Shown: in pieces, positions 1 to 14,600 of the stretch
Numbering within the stretch: the stretch's first letter is position 1
Layout of the letters: the number at the start of each line of letters is the position of its first letter
Assembly: GCA_019914945.1 (NCBI GenBank)
Contig: CM034110.1
Location: 5,473,808-5,537,807, forward strand
DNA length: 64,000 nucleotides
Origin: Typha latifolia
Lineage: Eukaryota; Streptophyta; Magnoliopsida; Poales; Typhaceae
Direction of reading: 5' to 3'
Position numbers and translations under genes: made by a program
Notes under the pieces: generated by a model
Told to the model about the DNA's origin: nothing
What the model saw: the letters and a program-made list of their open reading frames with translations, nothing else
The model's database searches: none

Positions 1-1111
1 TAAAGACCAAAAGAATTGAAAAGTAAACACGGATAAATCTTAAGTGGAGGTGGGGTCTCGGTGCATCTCGTTCAGTCGCCACGCTAATTAGAACGTGAAA
101 TATTAGAAGTGAAAATCCCATGAACTAATAACTATTCGCTGGGTTGTCTTCGCTTGCTCTGGTGATGCTCCAATAATTAGATGTAATGAAGATGACTTTG
201 GCTTGGGAAGAAGAAGATATAGAGCAGAGGGAAAGGTGATGTGGCTTTGGAGGAGTGTGGATGGGTTTTAAAGGGGAAGAGTTTAGGGTTAGCATGATTT
301 CTTTACCCGGTGATCTCACTATGGATTTTGCGATATCGAAATGGCTTTGAGGGGATGGGAAGAAGATAAATAGTGGCGCATGTGCCTAGCGTATGTGCCC
401 ACTATTTTTTTTTTTTTGTATTTTTGGATATTACAACTATTCCCAAAAAAAAAAATCGTCCTCGAAAGTAAAATTAATATACTAGAAAACTAAAGATAAT
501 ACCATAAAATGCATAATCGTAGAGAATTGGGTTATTATACTACTTAAGAGTCATTACATAACATATAGTTGTAAGCAAGGATAGTCATGTCTATGGCATG
601 GCAAAGGCCGCCCTACTTGCCAACTGTGCCACAAGAGAGGGAGAGAAAAAGAGGAGAGAGGGAGACTACTGGCTTTCATCTTTCTTCTGTTGTCGTCGTA
701 CTCATCATTGTTCGTCACTTGCGTTCCCTAGCTCAAGGAAGATTCGCAATTTACGTTTTAATTCGACCTGACTCGACCAATTTGCATTCTTCGTCCTCGA
801 GCTAAGGCAAGAGACGTTAGCAATGAGTCTTCTTCCTCGAGCTCGGGTCCACGAGCGACGACGAGCTCGACCGCGAGCATGACGACGAGGTCGATTGCGA
901 GTGGTGAAGGCAAGTAGCAATGACTTTGTACATCACTGCTAGGAGAGGTGTCAATCGTACCACGTGACGGAGCATTGCCAGCACAGTAAGTGCCAATTGG
1001 GATGCCTCCTGCCGGTCGGCACGACCATTGTTGCTCCTAAATTCAAATACAAAAGGCATGAGTTGAATAAAAGTAGGAGTAGCATAGAATGAGTAGCTTC
1101 GAAGTCTATAA
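1..1111. other. Gene-less left edge
   Basis: No gene is recognised here. A patch around 590-1060 is richer in GC and purines (GAGAGG runs, then CGAGCTCG-type words). Short open frames exist on both strands but none shows a known domain or a splice context. It could be intron or upstream DNA of the NUP107 gene that resumes at 2634, or decayed transposon sequence. Confidence 0.4.
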
Positions 1112-1516
1112 GCTTTCGTTCACTTCAAGAATAAATTTTTTTACTTTCGGAATATAATTTCATATTTTAAAATAACTGCTAAACATCATGATTGCCTTTC
1201 CTAACAAATATTATTCATCATAATTATATCTTATATCATACACTAACTAAATTACCTATTTACCCTTGATATCTATTCCATCAATCTACTTTATATCAAA
1301 TCAAAGGATATCTATCGTAATTTTATAAAAGATAAAATACTTTTTTCTAATCTTTGTTTTCACTTTATATCACAATAGAAAAATTACTACTCTTATTCAA
1401 GAATAGAAGTGAATATAGAAATAGTTATTTCTAGTATAAAGACCTTATTTTCGGAATAATAAATAATAATACGTATTCTAGAATTGCCTTTTTTTTATTT
1501 TGAAGTGAACGAGGCC
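1112..1516. mobile_element. PIF/Harbinger (Tourist-like) MITE
   Basis: The 405-bp segment has inverted ends. The left end reads GCTTTCGTTCACTTC, and the reverse complement of the right end reads GGCCTCGTTCACTTC. It is flanked by TAA on both sides (1109-1111 and 1517-1519). A 3-bp TAA/TTA target duplication and G-rich ends of this kind are typical of PIF/Harbinger MITEs. The interior is AT-rich and non-coding, so it would depend on a transposase elsewhere. Confidence 0.75.
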
Positions 1517-1559
1517 TAAGATCTTTGGTAGGTATAGATGATATGAATAGTATACCTTG

Positions 1560-1800
1560 TACCACAGAAGGGGACTTCTTGGTCTTTTTCTGAGCTCAGG
1601 CATAGACTATCAATTTGCTCTTCGGCGTCGACTCTTGAGTTTCAGTGCATGCTGGCGGTCTATGACTAGCTGCTCCAGAGTGGGATGGTTGATGATGTCG
1701 ATCCTGCTGATGAGAAGTTGAGTGCTATCATCCACGGGGTGCCTTGCAATCTCTTAAAACATCGGAAGAAGAAAAGGAACAAATTAGATGGATCTGATGT
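1560..1800 (+). other. Unidentified coding-like fragment
   Basis: This patch is less AT-rich than its surroundings. One + frame reads about 70 residues interrupted by a single TAG, including LLQSGMVDDVDPADEKLSAI and a basic HRKKKRNK stretch. I do not recognise the family. It does not match the NUP107 segment expected upstream of the exon at 2634. It may be a captured gene fragment or a decayed transposon ORF. Confidence 0.25.
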
Positions 1801-1965
1801 AGATTAGCATTATTCTGGCTGGCACTGAAATCCTTGCTTGGTAGGCCTTCAGTATATAGGGAACTAAATGTAGTACTTTTGGACTTTGTTAGACCTTTTA
1901 TGAGGTCAAGTTATTTGTCATATTCTTAAATTTTATTGCATTTGGCAAGCAGTTTATTGCCTACG

Positions 1966-2233
1966 ATATGTTCTTCATGATTGTTTTTTGCCCTTAACTT
2001 TTATTTGGCTCTTTTCTCCAAAATAGACTACACTTATATATGTATACAGACATATACATTTCGTATCTTGTATGTGATTGTAATGTGCACATATTTCGTA
2101 ATATGTTCTTCATGATTGTTTTTTGCCCTTAACTTTTATTTGGCTCTTTTCTCCAAAATAGACTACACTTATATATGTATACAGACATATACATTTCATA
2201 TCTTGTATGTGATTGTAACGTGCACATATTTAT
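1966..2233. repeat. Tandem duplication, 135-bp unit
   Basis: Two adjacent near-identical copies occupy 1966-2100 and 2101-2233. They differ at only about two positions plus a small difference at the end, so the duplication looks recent. It lies upstream of the first NUP107 exon seen, in non-coding DNA. Confidence 0.9.
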
Positions 2234-2633
2234 TTATATGTATGTGTATTTTTTTATTTTGCATCTATATATACATATATATTTAATGCATGGATTTAGA
2301 AAGTCTACCTCATATTGTTGGTCCAATCATTAAATGATAAATCATTTATAGGAATTGATGTTATAGACTTATAGTGTCTTCTTTATTCTTTTGGTTAAAT
2401 ACGTAATCTTCACATTTTACGACTAGGTAATCTTTTAATGTAGTCAGCTGGTTGTCTTTTAGTATTTTATTATTCCAATATTGACCTATTCTGGATTGTT
2501 CATAGTTGATAATACTTAAGGATCTATCCTTCTGTTTTATTGTTCTTCTGAAAAGCATATAGATCTTTTTGGTGTGGTTCCTTTACTTAGTTTATCATAT
2601 CTATCTCACATTATGATCTTTCTGTTTGTTCAG

Positions 2634-5600
2634 TCAGCTTGTTGGGCTATTGCAAAGTCCTGGCTTGATGTCCAGGTGGATTTAGGATTAAGTCACTTTC
2701 AACAAAATCGACTTGAATTGAAACCATATGCAGATGATATGAACGAGTCGTCTTCACTGGGAAGCCCATCTATGTTACCTTCAGTTGGTCCAGAAAGTTG
2801 GCCATGTCATGTCCTTGACCAGCAACCACGTGATATGCCAGCTCTTCTTCAGAAACTGCACTCAAGGTATTAAACTGGTACAACATATTGTTGCATCCAT
2901 ATACCCTCTAAATTGTTTGTGTTTCACACAGTGAAATTGTGCATGAAGATGTATCTCGAGCATGCAAAGAGCAACATCGACGACTTGAGGTAAGGGACAT
3001 AGGCAAGGTGACATTTGAGCATTATTGGATGTCAATTAGATTTGTATTTTATATTTTAACTATATTGATGTACAACTAATTGTGCAATTGCTTGAGATAC
3101 ATTATACAGAACTGAGGATAAACTAGTGCGGCAAAAAAATCAATGAAATTAACGATTATCATGTCGAACAAAGTGGATATATCAAGGTTTTAAAAATTGA
3201 TATTGGGATTGAGAATGACCGCTAGAAAAAAATGATACATCATCGTATCAGCTATATCGGTTGTATCGCCGCCCGTATTAGATTTGACTATATTTTAGTT
3301 ACGTAAAATTCTAAATATTATTTAAAATACAAGAATTAGAAAAATTAACGAAAAAATAAGAACATAAAAATTAGCGACATATGGAGAGAGATCTTTTCAT
3401 TGTTGTTCTACAACAGTAATAAAATAAGAGTTGAAGAGTAAGCGAGAAAGAGAGAAGAAAGAGGAGATAAAAAAACAAAAGAGAAAAAAAACAATTACTT
3501 AAGTTCACCAAGGTGTGGAAGAGCTCGAGGGGCGCACCAGATTGGCCGCCGAATGAGCTCGGTGAAGTGTGAGAGTGTGTGTGAGAGATAGATGGTAAAA
3601 TTAAAAATTTGAAAAGAAGACAATTAAGGACATCTATTACTAATGTCTCTTAGGTCAAATCCATTTTAAATTTGAACTGAATTCTAGAAAAAAATAGTTT
3701 TGGCTGAAATTTGCTAATCCCAGACCGAAACCAATAACTAGACTAGTTGTGAACGATGGATATAATGACCTAAAAAGAGGATGAATACATAATGGAATAG
3801 TAAATGAATTCACTTGATTAACTAATGAAGCCTTGCATTGAAAGGCGGGTGAGCATCTGAAGGATAAGTTAAAAGCATTGCATTGGAAGCAATAGGAACC
3901 ACACCTTGGGGATTCCTCCCTGACCTGAGTCAGTTAATAACATGCTTGGATCTTCAATCTCACTCATGCAAAAGCATAGTATTTTTAGTCTATTTTTATT
4001 ATTTATTAAATAGTGAATAAGTAGTATTTATCTTTATTGTACATATTGAAATTAAAAATAATGTACTTTAGCTGTATAATTCAAGTTTGAGATAATCATC
4101 ATCTTGGAACAAATGATTAATATTATTAGTTTCCTTTATCGAAGGTAGTAATGCCATTTCATATGGATAGTTCGCACCATTTTAGTCATCCCATGCATAA
4201 TCCAATACAGATCAAACACCGGACAAGAATTTAGAGATGGGATTATCCCTCCTCAGCCCATGCTGCATCCAAATGTTCCCAAAAGGTTCTAAATGTTATA
4301 TATAGATATCTTTATGTTTTTCAATATGTATTAAGCCATAAACAATATCTGTATATGTAGCAATACAAGGGAAAGGGATTGTTGCAGAGTTTGCAGCAAT
4401 GGAGAAGAGGGCATGGGTGGAATTTGAGTTCCACTTGTTTGATTGGAGTGCGAATCATGAAATTCTCCCCATGAAAAGAGGGCATGGATGGATTTGGAAC
4501 CTTTGGGGAAAGTGGCGGAGTTGCTATAGTTGTTGGTAGATGTTTTAGTATAGTTCTCAAGGGCAAGGACTGAGCAGATCTGAAGGATTGGTTGGTCATA
4601 TTGTGGGCACATTGTGCAACTGGAGAAGTGAGAGTGACTTCATCTCCTCAGGCGAAGTTAAAAAGGTTGAGTGAATCTTTTGGGGGAAATTAAGGAACCC
4701 ACTTTCAAACTCCACTTCATGCAACCAAACAGTCATAATAGATCACTCTACAGTGGTCACTTTTGATCTTTGCTTTCACTCAACCAACCACACCCTAATA
4801 ACAATTTCCTTAAACAAAAGAAGCTCAAACACGTAAGATAGGGCCTATGATTGAATATTGGTTCCATTATAAATGCTTTACAAGCTATGTCGTAATGTCA
4901 TTTCTTGACGTACAAGAAGCAGCGAAAAGTGGGTAAAAAGTGGAGAGTACAATGTGACCCCATCAGGAAATGAGAGGAAGTCAGAGACTAGAAAGGGCCT
5001 TGGTTGCGAAGGAAATAGAGGATAGTGGTATTCTGGTAATGGTTCACTATAATTTCTTTGGGAATTACTTCATCCAATGAGGTAAAAGCTATTAAGATAT
5101 CCTTTGAAGAACTGTATAATTAGCATGTTATCTAATTAATAGCAACTATGGTGCAATGCCTACCAATCTGAATTGGCACCTACTTGTTGTAGGAATTTCT
5201 GTTAAAGAAGAGGGAAATGAAGAAAGATTTAAACTAAACTACTAATGTTGGAATGTAATGAAAATTTTATGATATTTTAGGATGCTTAATGTAACAACAA
5301 AAATAGTAGCCAGATAGATAAGGCTTTAATATTCCTTCAGCTTTTTTTTTTTTTTTTAAAAGAGGAATTTTGTTGTTGCATAGGTCATGCCAGATGGCAA
5401 GACCCATGTTGCCCGGCATATGTGGCATTCCATGAGAGGAAGGAACTTAGAGAAACAAAGATGGAGAGAGAATATCGGAGGTGATACTTGTCATTGTCAT
5501 TGCAATTGTCGTCCTCGTCTCTACCATTGTTGGAGAATGTAGTAGGCAGAACAAGCAAAATTTGATACCTTTCATATCTGCTTCGAGTTCTAGCTAACCA

Positions 5601-8600
5601 TTTCAGTTTAAGGTGTGGATGAAACCATGGTTCGAAAAATCGGGGTTGGGATTGAGATTGGCCTTCCGAAAAAACAATACATATCGGTCGGATTGACTGT
5701 ATCGGGAAGAAATTAATAAATTGAAAGATGGTACTATGGTAGGGCTCAAAAAGCTCAAGTTTACTATTTGTTAGAGGGGTTATCAATGATCATTTCTTTC
5801 ATTTGGTATTCACCCATTTTCACTATAGCTGTAGCTCATCCACCACTATCGATAATTACTTGTATGTATTATATATTATATTCATTTTATCTATTGTCTT
5901 TGAAATGAGGGTAAGGTTGCATATATCTCTCCTCTCCCCCAGGACCCACATAAGCAAGTGCCCTAAGACCCTTGTCTACCTTTTCTTTATTAATTTTCTA
6001 CATTCTTCCTTCTTTCTTAACCCACTTACTTTCTTCCAGTTTTCTTCTTCTATTTTCTTTTTTACAGTTGATTTTATCAGGCAATTATAAAAGGTTTGAG
6101 TTATGCCTTGGATTCACGGCGTCTGTTGTGGACTCGCTATGTGCCATGAATCCTCTTAGCTACTATGATTCTGACACGCTTTTTATAACATTGAGTCTAC
6201 TTAATATTAGTATTACATGTATATGTCCATTCACCTAAATCTTTGATCCTTGTTGAAAACAAGGATCTGGGTTCTAGCAGATTCAACTTCTGTCTTTAGT
6301 TGGAGCCTTAAGAGGGAACCGTGCTTCTATTGCGTATGAAGAGGTTTGTTTCCACATGTGAGTATACCAAGAAGATTTAACTTAGGTCTTTGCTAGCTTA
6401 TATTAAATTAATCAAATATTGTCTAATATTAGAATGCTATATGTAGCAAATCTTTATACTCTACATGACTTGGTGAATTTCGGATTTCATTGAATTATTC
6501 TGATCATCCAATTGAATTCCCAGATGAATTTGTAGACTCGGATCCAGCTGTGTTACATCTCAGGAATGACACTATTAGTCTATTATACATGAGGGGCTTA
6601 CACATTTACGAACACATGCACATTTAGTGAAATATAGAAATAATGCTCACATGCATGTGGAGTTACTCGAAAGTCCTTGATGTTAACTTTTCTCTTTCTG
6701 ATAAATAATAAAGATATCAGATTTCTGATAGAGTAATGAAGCTGCGACTAGGACAACTTGTATTAGTTCCTTTCTTATTTTGTAGGTGTACTGCTATAAT
6801 GCATCACCAACTCATTCCCTTCTTTCATATGAGAGATTTCATTTCAATTCTGAAGATGCCAGTGAATGCTGAAAAGAAGTTAACTTGCCAAGAGGCTTCA
6901 TTTTGTATGCTGCGTGACATTTGGCAAGATTTTTCATACCTGTAGACTTATTGTTGGAAGTTGGAACTAGCACAATCTGGAACTTTTTTCATGTTAGCTC
7001 CAAGTAAATAATTGTTAATGCGAACAAGGTGACATAGCAAAAATCTTCTCGTTCCTCATAAATAAAGCCACTTGGCCAAGTTATTCACAAGGATGGTACC
7101 TTGCATTTCTACTAGAGTCTCCAATAACTCCATTATATGGCTGAACCAAATGGTATAAGTATCCTTCAAATTCAATAGTTTCTTTAAAAAGAATGAAAGT
7201 GGATCGTCTTTTGCCATTTGATTTTGTTGTAATCTAGAAACTATATATAATCATATTAATATGGTGCGATGCATACATTCCATGACAACTTTTACTTGAT
7301 AATATCTGCAGCTATGCTTCTGTTATAGCTGTAAATAATGTTCGCTTCAAGGGAAAATTGCTCCATTTTTGTTTATTCTTGTTTCCTATATTTTATTGGC
7401 TGTACTGTTGATTTCCCTGTGATTATTATTAATAATGATTGCTGGAAATTTTGGTCGTGCTTTAAAGTTTAATTTTAGATCCATTGTTGTTTGTAAATGT
7501 TGGTCAAGTCAACCATTTGCATCTTGATATGCACTCTAGGTCTTCTACCATAATACTTCATTTTCTTCTCTAGACAAGTCACAAACTTAGTCACTTTTTT
7601 TGCCACTCTTAATATTGATTTATTGGCAGATGAGTCTCATGGTTGGAGACGTTGCACATCTTCTTGACCTTCTATGGTCATGGATATCACCTTCAGAAGA
7701 TGATCAGAATATTTTGAGGTGTTTACTTATTTTTGATTTCATAGATTAGAACTTGGAAACAATGTTTTTTATCTGTTTGAGATTTTGATTAGAAGATGAA
7801 ACATTACTCGCACAGGCCTCATGGTGATCCTCAAATGTTACGCTTTGGGGCACATATAGTTCTTGTTCTTAGATATCTACTTGATGATGAAATGAAGGAT
7901 GCTTTTAGAGAGAAGCTTATGACTGTTGGCGATTTCATTCTTCATATGTAAGTCTACCTATTAGATCCCTCTTAATATAGTATTGAAGTTGCACTTGTTG
8001 ATGGCTTGATGCTATAGTTTCTGTTTTCTAAAATTGATGGAAGAGAAGTGTATCCTCATAGTTTAACTTGATTTTTTTTTAATGAAGTTTGTGTTCTTTT
8101 GTCTATAAGTTTGTTTTAAATTTTAATCATCTTGTAACCTTTATCTCCCATGATCTTAAACTAAATTATTTTCTATGGTCTATTGGTTATTAATTGCCAT
8201 GATTCTGCTCAAAGTCGCATTCTTTTTCTTTAATTAATGCTGTTTAATCTGCAAAGAGATGATTTGAGTTTCACCTGACACTATACATGTCGGGTGGCAC
8301 ATCTTATGCCAACATGGAAAGGCATCATCAAAACTCGAAAAGATAGCTGTAGAGAGAGGGATGTCGGCAGTGGCAGAGGTTGAAGGAGAGAGGTGGCAGC
8401 TAGGGCTCAGTTGCAAGACGGAAGGAGAGGCAAAGTTGTCAGAGTGAAAATGTTGTTTGGGTCGCATTTGGGCTTGATTCATTTGATTCCGAACCAAAAC
8501 CCTATTGTTTCAAATAAAAGGTTTTGGAACAAATGTTGGTGAATCCAATGCTACCAGAAAGCCTATTAAGTAATAAGGTTCTGGGTCAGGTTTGGGAAGG

Positions 8601-11600
8601 TTCAGATCAAATCCAACCAAAAACCAATTATCTTCCTTCTCCTATTTCCTATGAGCCCTAGCCAGTGTCTCCTCTCTCTTTCTATTACCCTCTGTCAGTA
8701 TCCTTTCAGTTTTAAACTCCTAATCTATATCGTTGTCTGTTTGTGGCACCTTCCTTTGCTTGTACTTCCACATCCACATACTTTTTTATCCACCCTAAGC
8801 TTCCATGGGACATGGTGATTATGTAACAAGCCATGCCACACAGTATGTCTCGTGTCGACACAACCCATGCCAAAATATCTAGGGAAAAGTGCCTTGTCGG
8901 CCACCTCTTGCTAACGATGGAAGGCGCCATCAATGAAAGGGTCCTCTCGTTGGACTTAGTTGGAAAGGATTATGTTTGGCATGTCCTTTGCTTGTGAATT
9001 TCCTTAGTAGGCGGGTAGCTTTGGAGAACTCATCCATTAATTTCATTCTAGGATTTAACATTTTGGAGGGGCATGTGCTCAAGGACATGTTGTCCAATGT
9101 TCGAAATACAGGGATTGGGTCTAGCTGTTTGAAGAAACAATATATATCGGCTGTTTTGGTCATCATTATCCAATTTTGGTATTATATTATTTTTTCATTA
9201 GGTAACAAATTTAAAAATTATTTAAACTACAGAAAAATTAGAAAAATTCAAAAAATAACAGAAAAATTAAAATATAAATTACTTAAATGATAAGTCTAAA
9301 AAAACTCAATCAGTCTCTATCTCTTTCCTACTCAATCTCTCTGTTTTATTCTCTTCCCCTTTGTCAATTTTAGTCGGAGAAAAAAATATCTCCATCAACC
9401 CCTTTGTCTCTTTCTTTCTCCCACTCTCCCACTCACAGTCACTTTTCATCTTTCTCTCTCTTGCTTTTACTCTTGTTCTCCCTCTTCTCTTCTTCAATCG
9501 GTCTTTGTGCCCGGTGTTCGACGTCAACACCGCTGGCGCTCGATGAGGCCTCCCCTGCCTTCTCTACTTCTCTAGCTCAAGCTTGTTAGACTTCTATTTT
9601 TGACGGATCGGCATTGGACGACTTCGCCGGGGTATATCAATGAGAGAGAGAGAGAGATGAGGTCTAACCATCTCTTTGTTGGAGGACTTTGACAGCAGAA
9701 ACGACCAAAACTCACTTGAAACAGATTAGGTTAGTATCGGGTCGAGATTGGGATCTGTTTTTCACCGATTTGGATTGGGGTCAGCCAGAATTGAAGATGT
9801 TATCTAATATAAGGACTTATCAACATTATAAGATTCTCTATGATCTCTTTGTCATACTTGGCAAGAGAAAAGCTATCATAATGGTTTGAAATTTTGGTTT
9901 TTGGTTAGGATAAAATGAAACATTAGGAGTTTAGATCAGTTTCAGAATTTTGGACAGGAGTTCTGCCTTTTCAGGTTTGTAGAGAACTTAAGAAATATCC
10001 AAATATCCTTTAAATTACATAAATTTATAACACGATCAGACAAGTAACTAAAAGGATTTACTACTCACATGATATGAAGAGATAATCAGAGAAATTTCAG
10101 CTATTTCTTCTTGTTTGGCCAAGGTTTCCATTATTTTTGCCTATTTTAAAATATTTACAAATTTCAAAAGTTGCAAAAAAACTTTAAAATGTTCAGAAAA
10201 ATAAGAAAATTTTACTGAGCAGTGGCTGGTTTACATCTAATTGATTTTTCATTGTTTTTCCCAACTCATGAAAATACTCAAAATCGTATTTGATTAAACC
10301 TCTGAAGTCAACTTTTATTTTCAACAGTAATTTCTTTCTTATCCTCTCATGCACAAGTAATAAATGCATCAATTGTTGTATTTCATTTGTGAAACCATAA
10401 TTCTCATTATTGTTGTTGTGACATGATTCGTATCTTTGAGTAATGTATATTTTCCAATTATACAAATTTTGCCAGGCATAATACAGTGATCAATCTTTAC
10501 AACATCCATGTATGTGAAACAGAGAAATGTGTAATTTTCTAGGTACTTAATATTTTGTGAGACCTTTTATTTGCAAACTCTTGGCCCTCTTTTGTTATAC
10601 ATCCTTCCTTTTTGATATAGATGGCTCCTTTTTGATATAGATGGCAATTTTGTGGTAGTTGACAACTAAAAGTACTTGTTTCTTTTTCTATTGATATCAC
10701 ATTCCTTGAATGATAGATGCTTGTTATTTCAGGTATGCGATGTTTTTGTTTTCTAAGCAGCATGAGGAATTGGTTGGGGTATATGCCTCTCAGCTTGCCC
10801 GCCACCTTTGCATTGACTTGTTTGTTGAAATGATGGAACTTAGGTTAAATAGTAGGTAATATTACTATTCCATCTGTACATGTTCTATTTGTTCTGATAA
10901 TGTTATTTTTGAAACCATTACTTTTATGACTTGATCTGTGTATCTTTTATCTAATTTGCAATTTAATTGTTATTTTTTTAAAACACATATAGGGATCAGT
11001 ATCTATTATTGATGTTGCACCAACTCAATCATTACTGTGACATATTCTATAAATATTTCTAACCTTAAATATTGAAGTTCGACAATGCAGTCTAGATGCC
11101 AGATTATGCACCAGCTTATGCTGTCTCTTGGCAGCACCAAATAGCGCTAGTGTGTTTGGTATGCAGTCTTTGTGCGAAAATAAAGAGGATGGTTTAGAAC
11201 AACAGCATCACCAACTGAGAGACAGATCCTAGAGCAAGGTGAAACAAGAGGGAGTTTCACCAACATCACTTTATCTTTTTACTGGTCAAACGAAGAGCCA
11301 AGCCATTATTAGTGGCTTCAAAATGGGCTATTGCTGCTTCAGAATAAGTCAAGGCAGACAAAACTACAAGAGAATTTATCAACTATCACAATTAAGACCT
11401 AACTACCATGTCCTTTGCGAAGGGCATTGCATTATGTTGGTCTATTAAGTTAAGGAATCCCTTTGAAACATATGCAGTTGGTGAGATCCGAAATCGTAGG
11501 CAGTCCAAGATGAATGTCTTTGAAATATATTCACATTCTTATATATAAGTTAAGGAAAAGTAAATTCCTATACTTTTCCATATAGCAGCTAGATAGAGGT

Positions 11601-14600
11601 GACCTTCTGGGTGCCTTAGATTAGCTGTGCAAACTCATAGCTGATGTTGGTCATCTAAATCTAGCTTTTCTGCTTCCGTTGCTCAATTATAATATGAGTT
11701 TAAATCTCCCTGTTATACCTTTTTTCACCTTTATACTGTACTAAAATCAGTGATACAAGAAATCCCTTAATTAGTTTGAAATAAGTTATTGTAGAAGGGT
11801 ATACATGCAAAAAGAACCTTATATATTTTTATGCTATTATATTTTCCTTCTTTTTTATTTTGGACTTCTTCTAACTGAAACTGAAACTTCTGACAAGGAA
11901 GCCATACAAGCTACTGAAACTGAAAATTTACGATCTTTGCCTAAAGGCAAGTTGATAGGTGATGCTGTATTTCCTTTGTTGGTGCATAGTGTCACAGTAC
12001 CGCACTGACTAGCTACTGGTATGAGTGTGTCAGGACACCTAAATCCTTGGTGTTTTATTGTCTAGATCTAATTCGCAGGGATATGCATATAATTTGCTTT
12101 ATATTTTATCCTATCCTTTTCCTCATGTCTAACACTCATTTGTAGTACAATCATCAAAGCTCTATGACCACATATTAATAAAGCTTGGAAAGCCCATCCT
12201 CGATTTTTTGGTAATTGGATTTTGGAACAGTAGAATATCAGACATCTGTGCTATTTTTGTCCATGACTTTTTTATTCAATGACCTGCAATTATTTGTTGT
12301 ATTTGTTTTATGGGTATGACCTATTTTATGCTCGATATACTCTGAATACATATATTGTTAATGATAACAGCGTACATATTAAACACAAACTGTTCCTTAC
12401 GGCTGTGGAGTACTTGCCTTTTGCTTTGGAAAATGAGTCCAAGGCATGTTTTGAGGATATTGTTGAAAGGTTAGTTTACACACAGCATACACTTAAACTA
12501 GGTTAGCTTACACACAGCATACACTTAAACTAGAAGTTTCATCTTGTTCAAGCAGAGTTCTTTCAAGATCTCGGGAAACTAAAACTAACCTATACGATGG
12601 GAAGTTATCTGACGTGGCAGAGCAGCATCGGTTACAATCTCTTCAGAAGGCCATGGCTATTCAGTGGCTTTGCTTTACACCACCATCTACTATTCCCAAT
12701 TCTCAAATTATAAGTGCAAAGCTTCTCATGAGGGCATTGATGCACAGGTGCTAAATTTGTTAGTTGATCTTTATTTTGGCATCCTGTAGTCTTTTTTTAT
12801 ATATCATACATATTTACTTACTAGTTCGTCAGTTTAGAAAGTATATTATATGCTTTGTTTGCAAAGTAATAATGTTGTTTTCTACTTATATACTTCTAAT
12901 TTGCTTTTTTTTTCCTTTGTGAATTAGCAACATACTGTTCAGAGAGTTTGCCTTAATATCTATAGGGAGAGTTCCTAAAATGCCTGTAGGAGCACATACA
13001 TTACTCGGCTTCCTAGCAGAACCTTTGAAGCAGCCTAAAGAAACTCTATTTTCCTCTGAGGACAATGAGGTATCTGAGAATTTGCAGGAGTTTAAAGACT
13101 GGGTATGCTTTCATTCATTTTTATTCTTGTTATTTACCAGTCATATTTAAGTTTGCCGGTTCTTAACATAGTTAGTTAATCTTGATATTCCACAACAAGC
13201 AGCAAGAGTATTATTCATGTGATGCAACCTACCGGAACTGGCTTAAAATTGAGATGGAAAATGCTGTTGTTCCTCCTGCTAAGCTATCATCAGAAGAGAA
13301 GGATAGAGCTTTCGCTGCTGCTAGAGAAACATTAAGTTCATCTTTGTCACTATTACTAAGTAAGGTCATATCAGTTGTACTTATGTACAATGGAACTTTT
13401 TCCTTTTATTTTTTATTTTAATTTGAGTCTGCTTTACAAATTCATTAGAATTGTTCCATTTCATCATCTTTGGTACATTGTGTTTGCTAGAAGTATGCAA
13501 ATCAATTCTCCAATATGGCATCTTACTCTAATGCCCCAGGAATTATGTGTAATGTCTCTTTTCTTGACTGTCCAAGGCATATCATCTTCTGGGGATATGC
13601 TCCTAGGGACTATCTATTCAGTGGATTGATCCTTTAGTGGGTCATCTCATACAAGTGATTCTGAACTTAGGGAAAATCTTTTCAATAAATTGGACTATTG
13701 GAGAAAACATATATTAGGAGTGACTTATTATAATATCTGGGATAAAAACAAAATGAAAAATTATAGGACATATTAGTGATATGTTACTTACATTAAAGTT
13801 AACCTTGATAGATTAAGCCTGTTCCATTAAATTCTTATCAATAATATCATGAGCATGTTTCAATGTTGTGTATAAGGTGTGCTGTTTGACACATACTGTG
13901 TTGCCGCTGGATCTACTCTTTGGGTCATCTAATTTCTTGAAATTTAGGGCTATAAATATATATTAGGATTTATATTTCAGTGACCTTAAAGTTCTTTCCA
14001 GTAAATTCTTCTTAGTTCTTATCATTATTAAGTGCATTGTTATGGTATAAGACATGATGACATGGAAATATATGGTTATTCATTTCACTTGAGTAGTGCC
14101 TTGTACTTTTCACACTTATCTAGAATATTGGGACACTTCTCAATTTTCTTTTTCCTTTTAGATGCTTTATTTTGATAGTGCATCCTATTATTCTAGTCAT
14201 CTAGTGAATGTAAGGGTTAATTTATCTGCAGTTCTAATTCTCCTTTTCTTTTCTAGGAGAAGGAAATCCATGGTTGGTTTCCTCCCAGAATATTATATAT
14301 GATTCCACAGAGCATCATTTTCTTGAGTTGCATGCTACTGCAATGCTCCGCCTACCTTCTGGTGAATGTGTTGCCCCAGATGCGACCTTATGTACTGCCT
14401 TAACAAGTGCGCTCTACTCTGCAGTCAGTGAAGAAGATGTGTTAAAACACCAGTTGATGGTAAGTTTTCACCCCTCACTGTTATTTATGTGCTTATGTTG
14501 CAAAGTTGCAGAATCTTTGAATCTCTTGTTTTCTATTGGGCAATTGTGAGTCTTTGAATTTTAAGTGCAGTTTGCACTCCAACAAGTTAAAAAATAGAAC

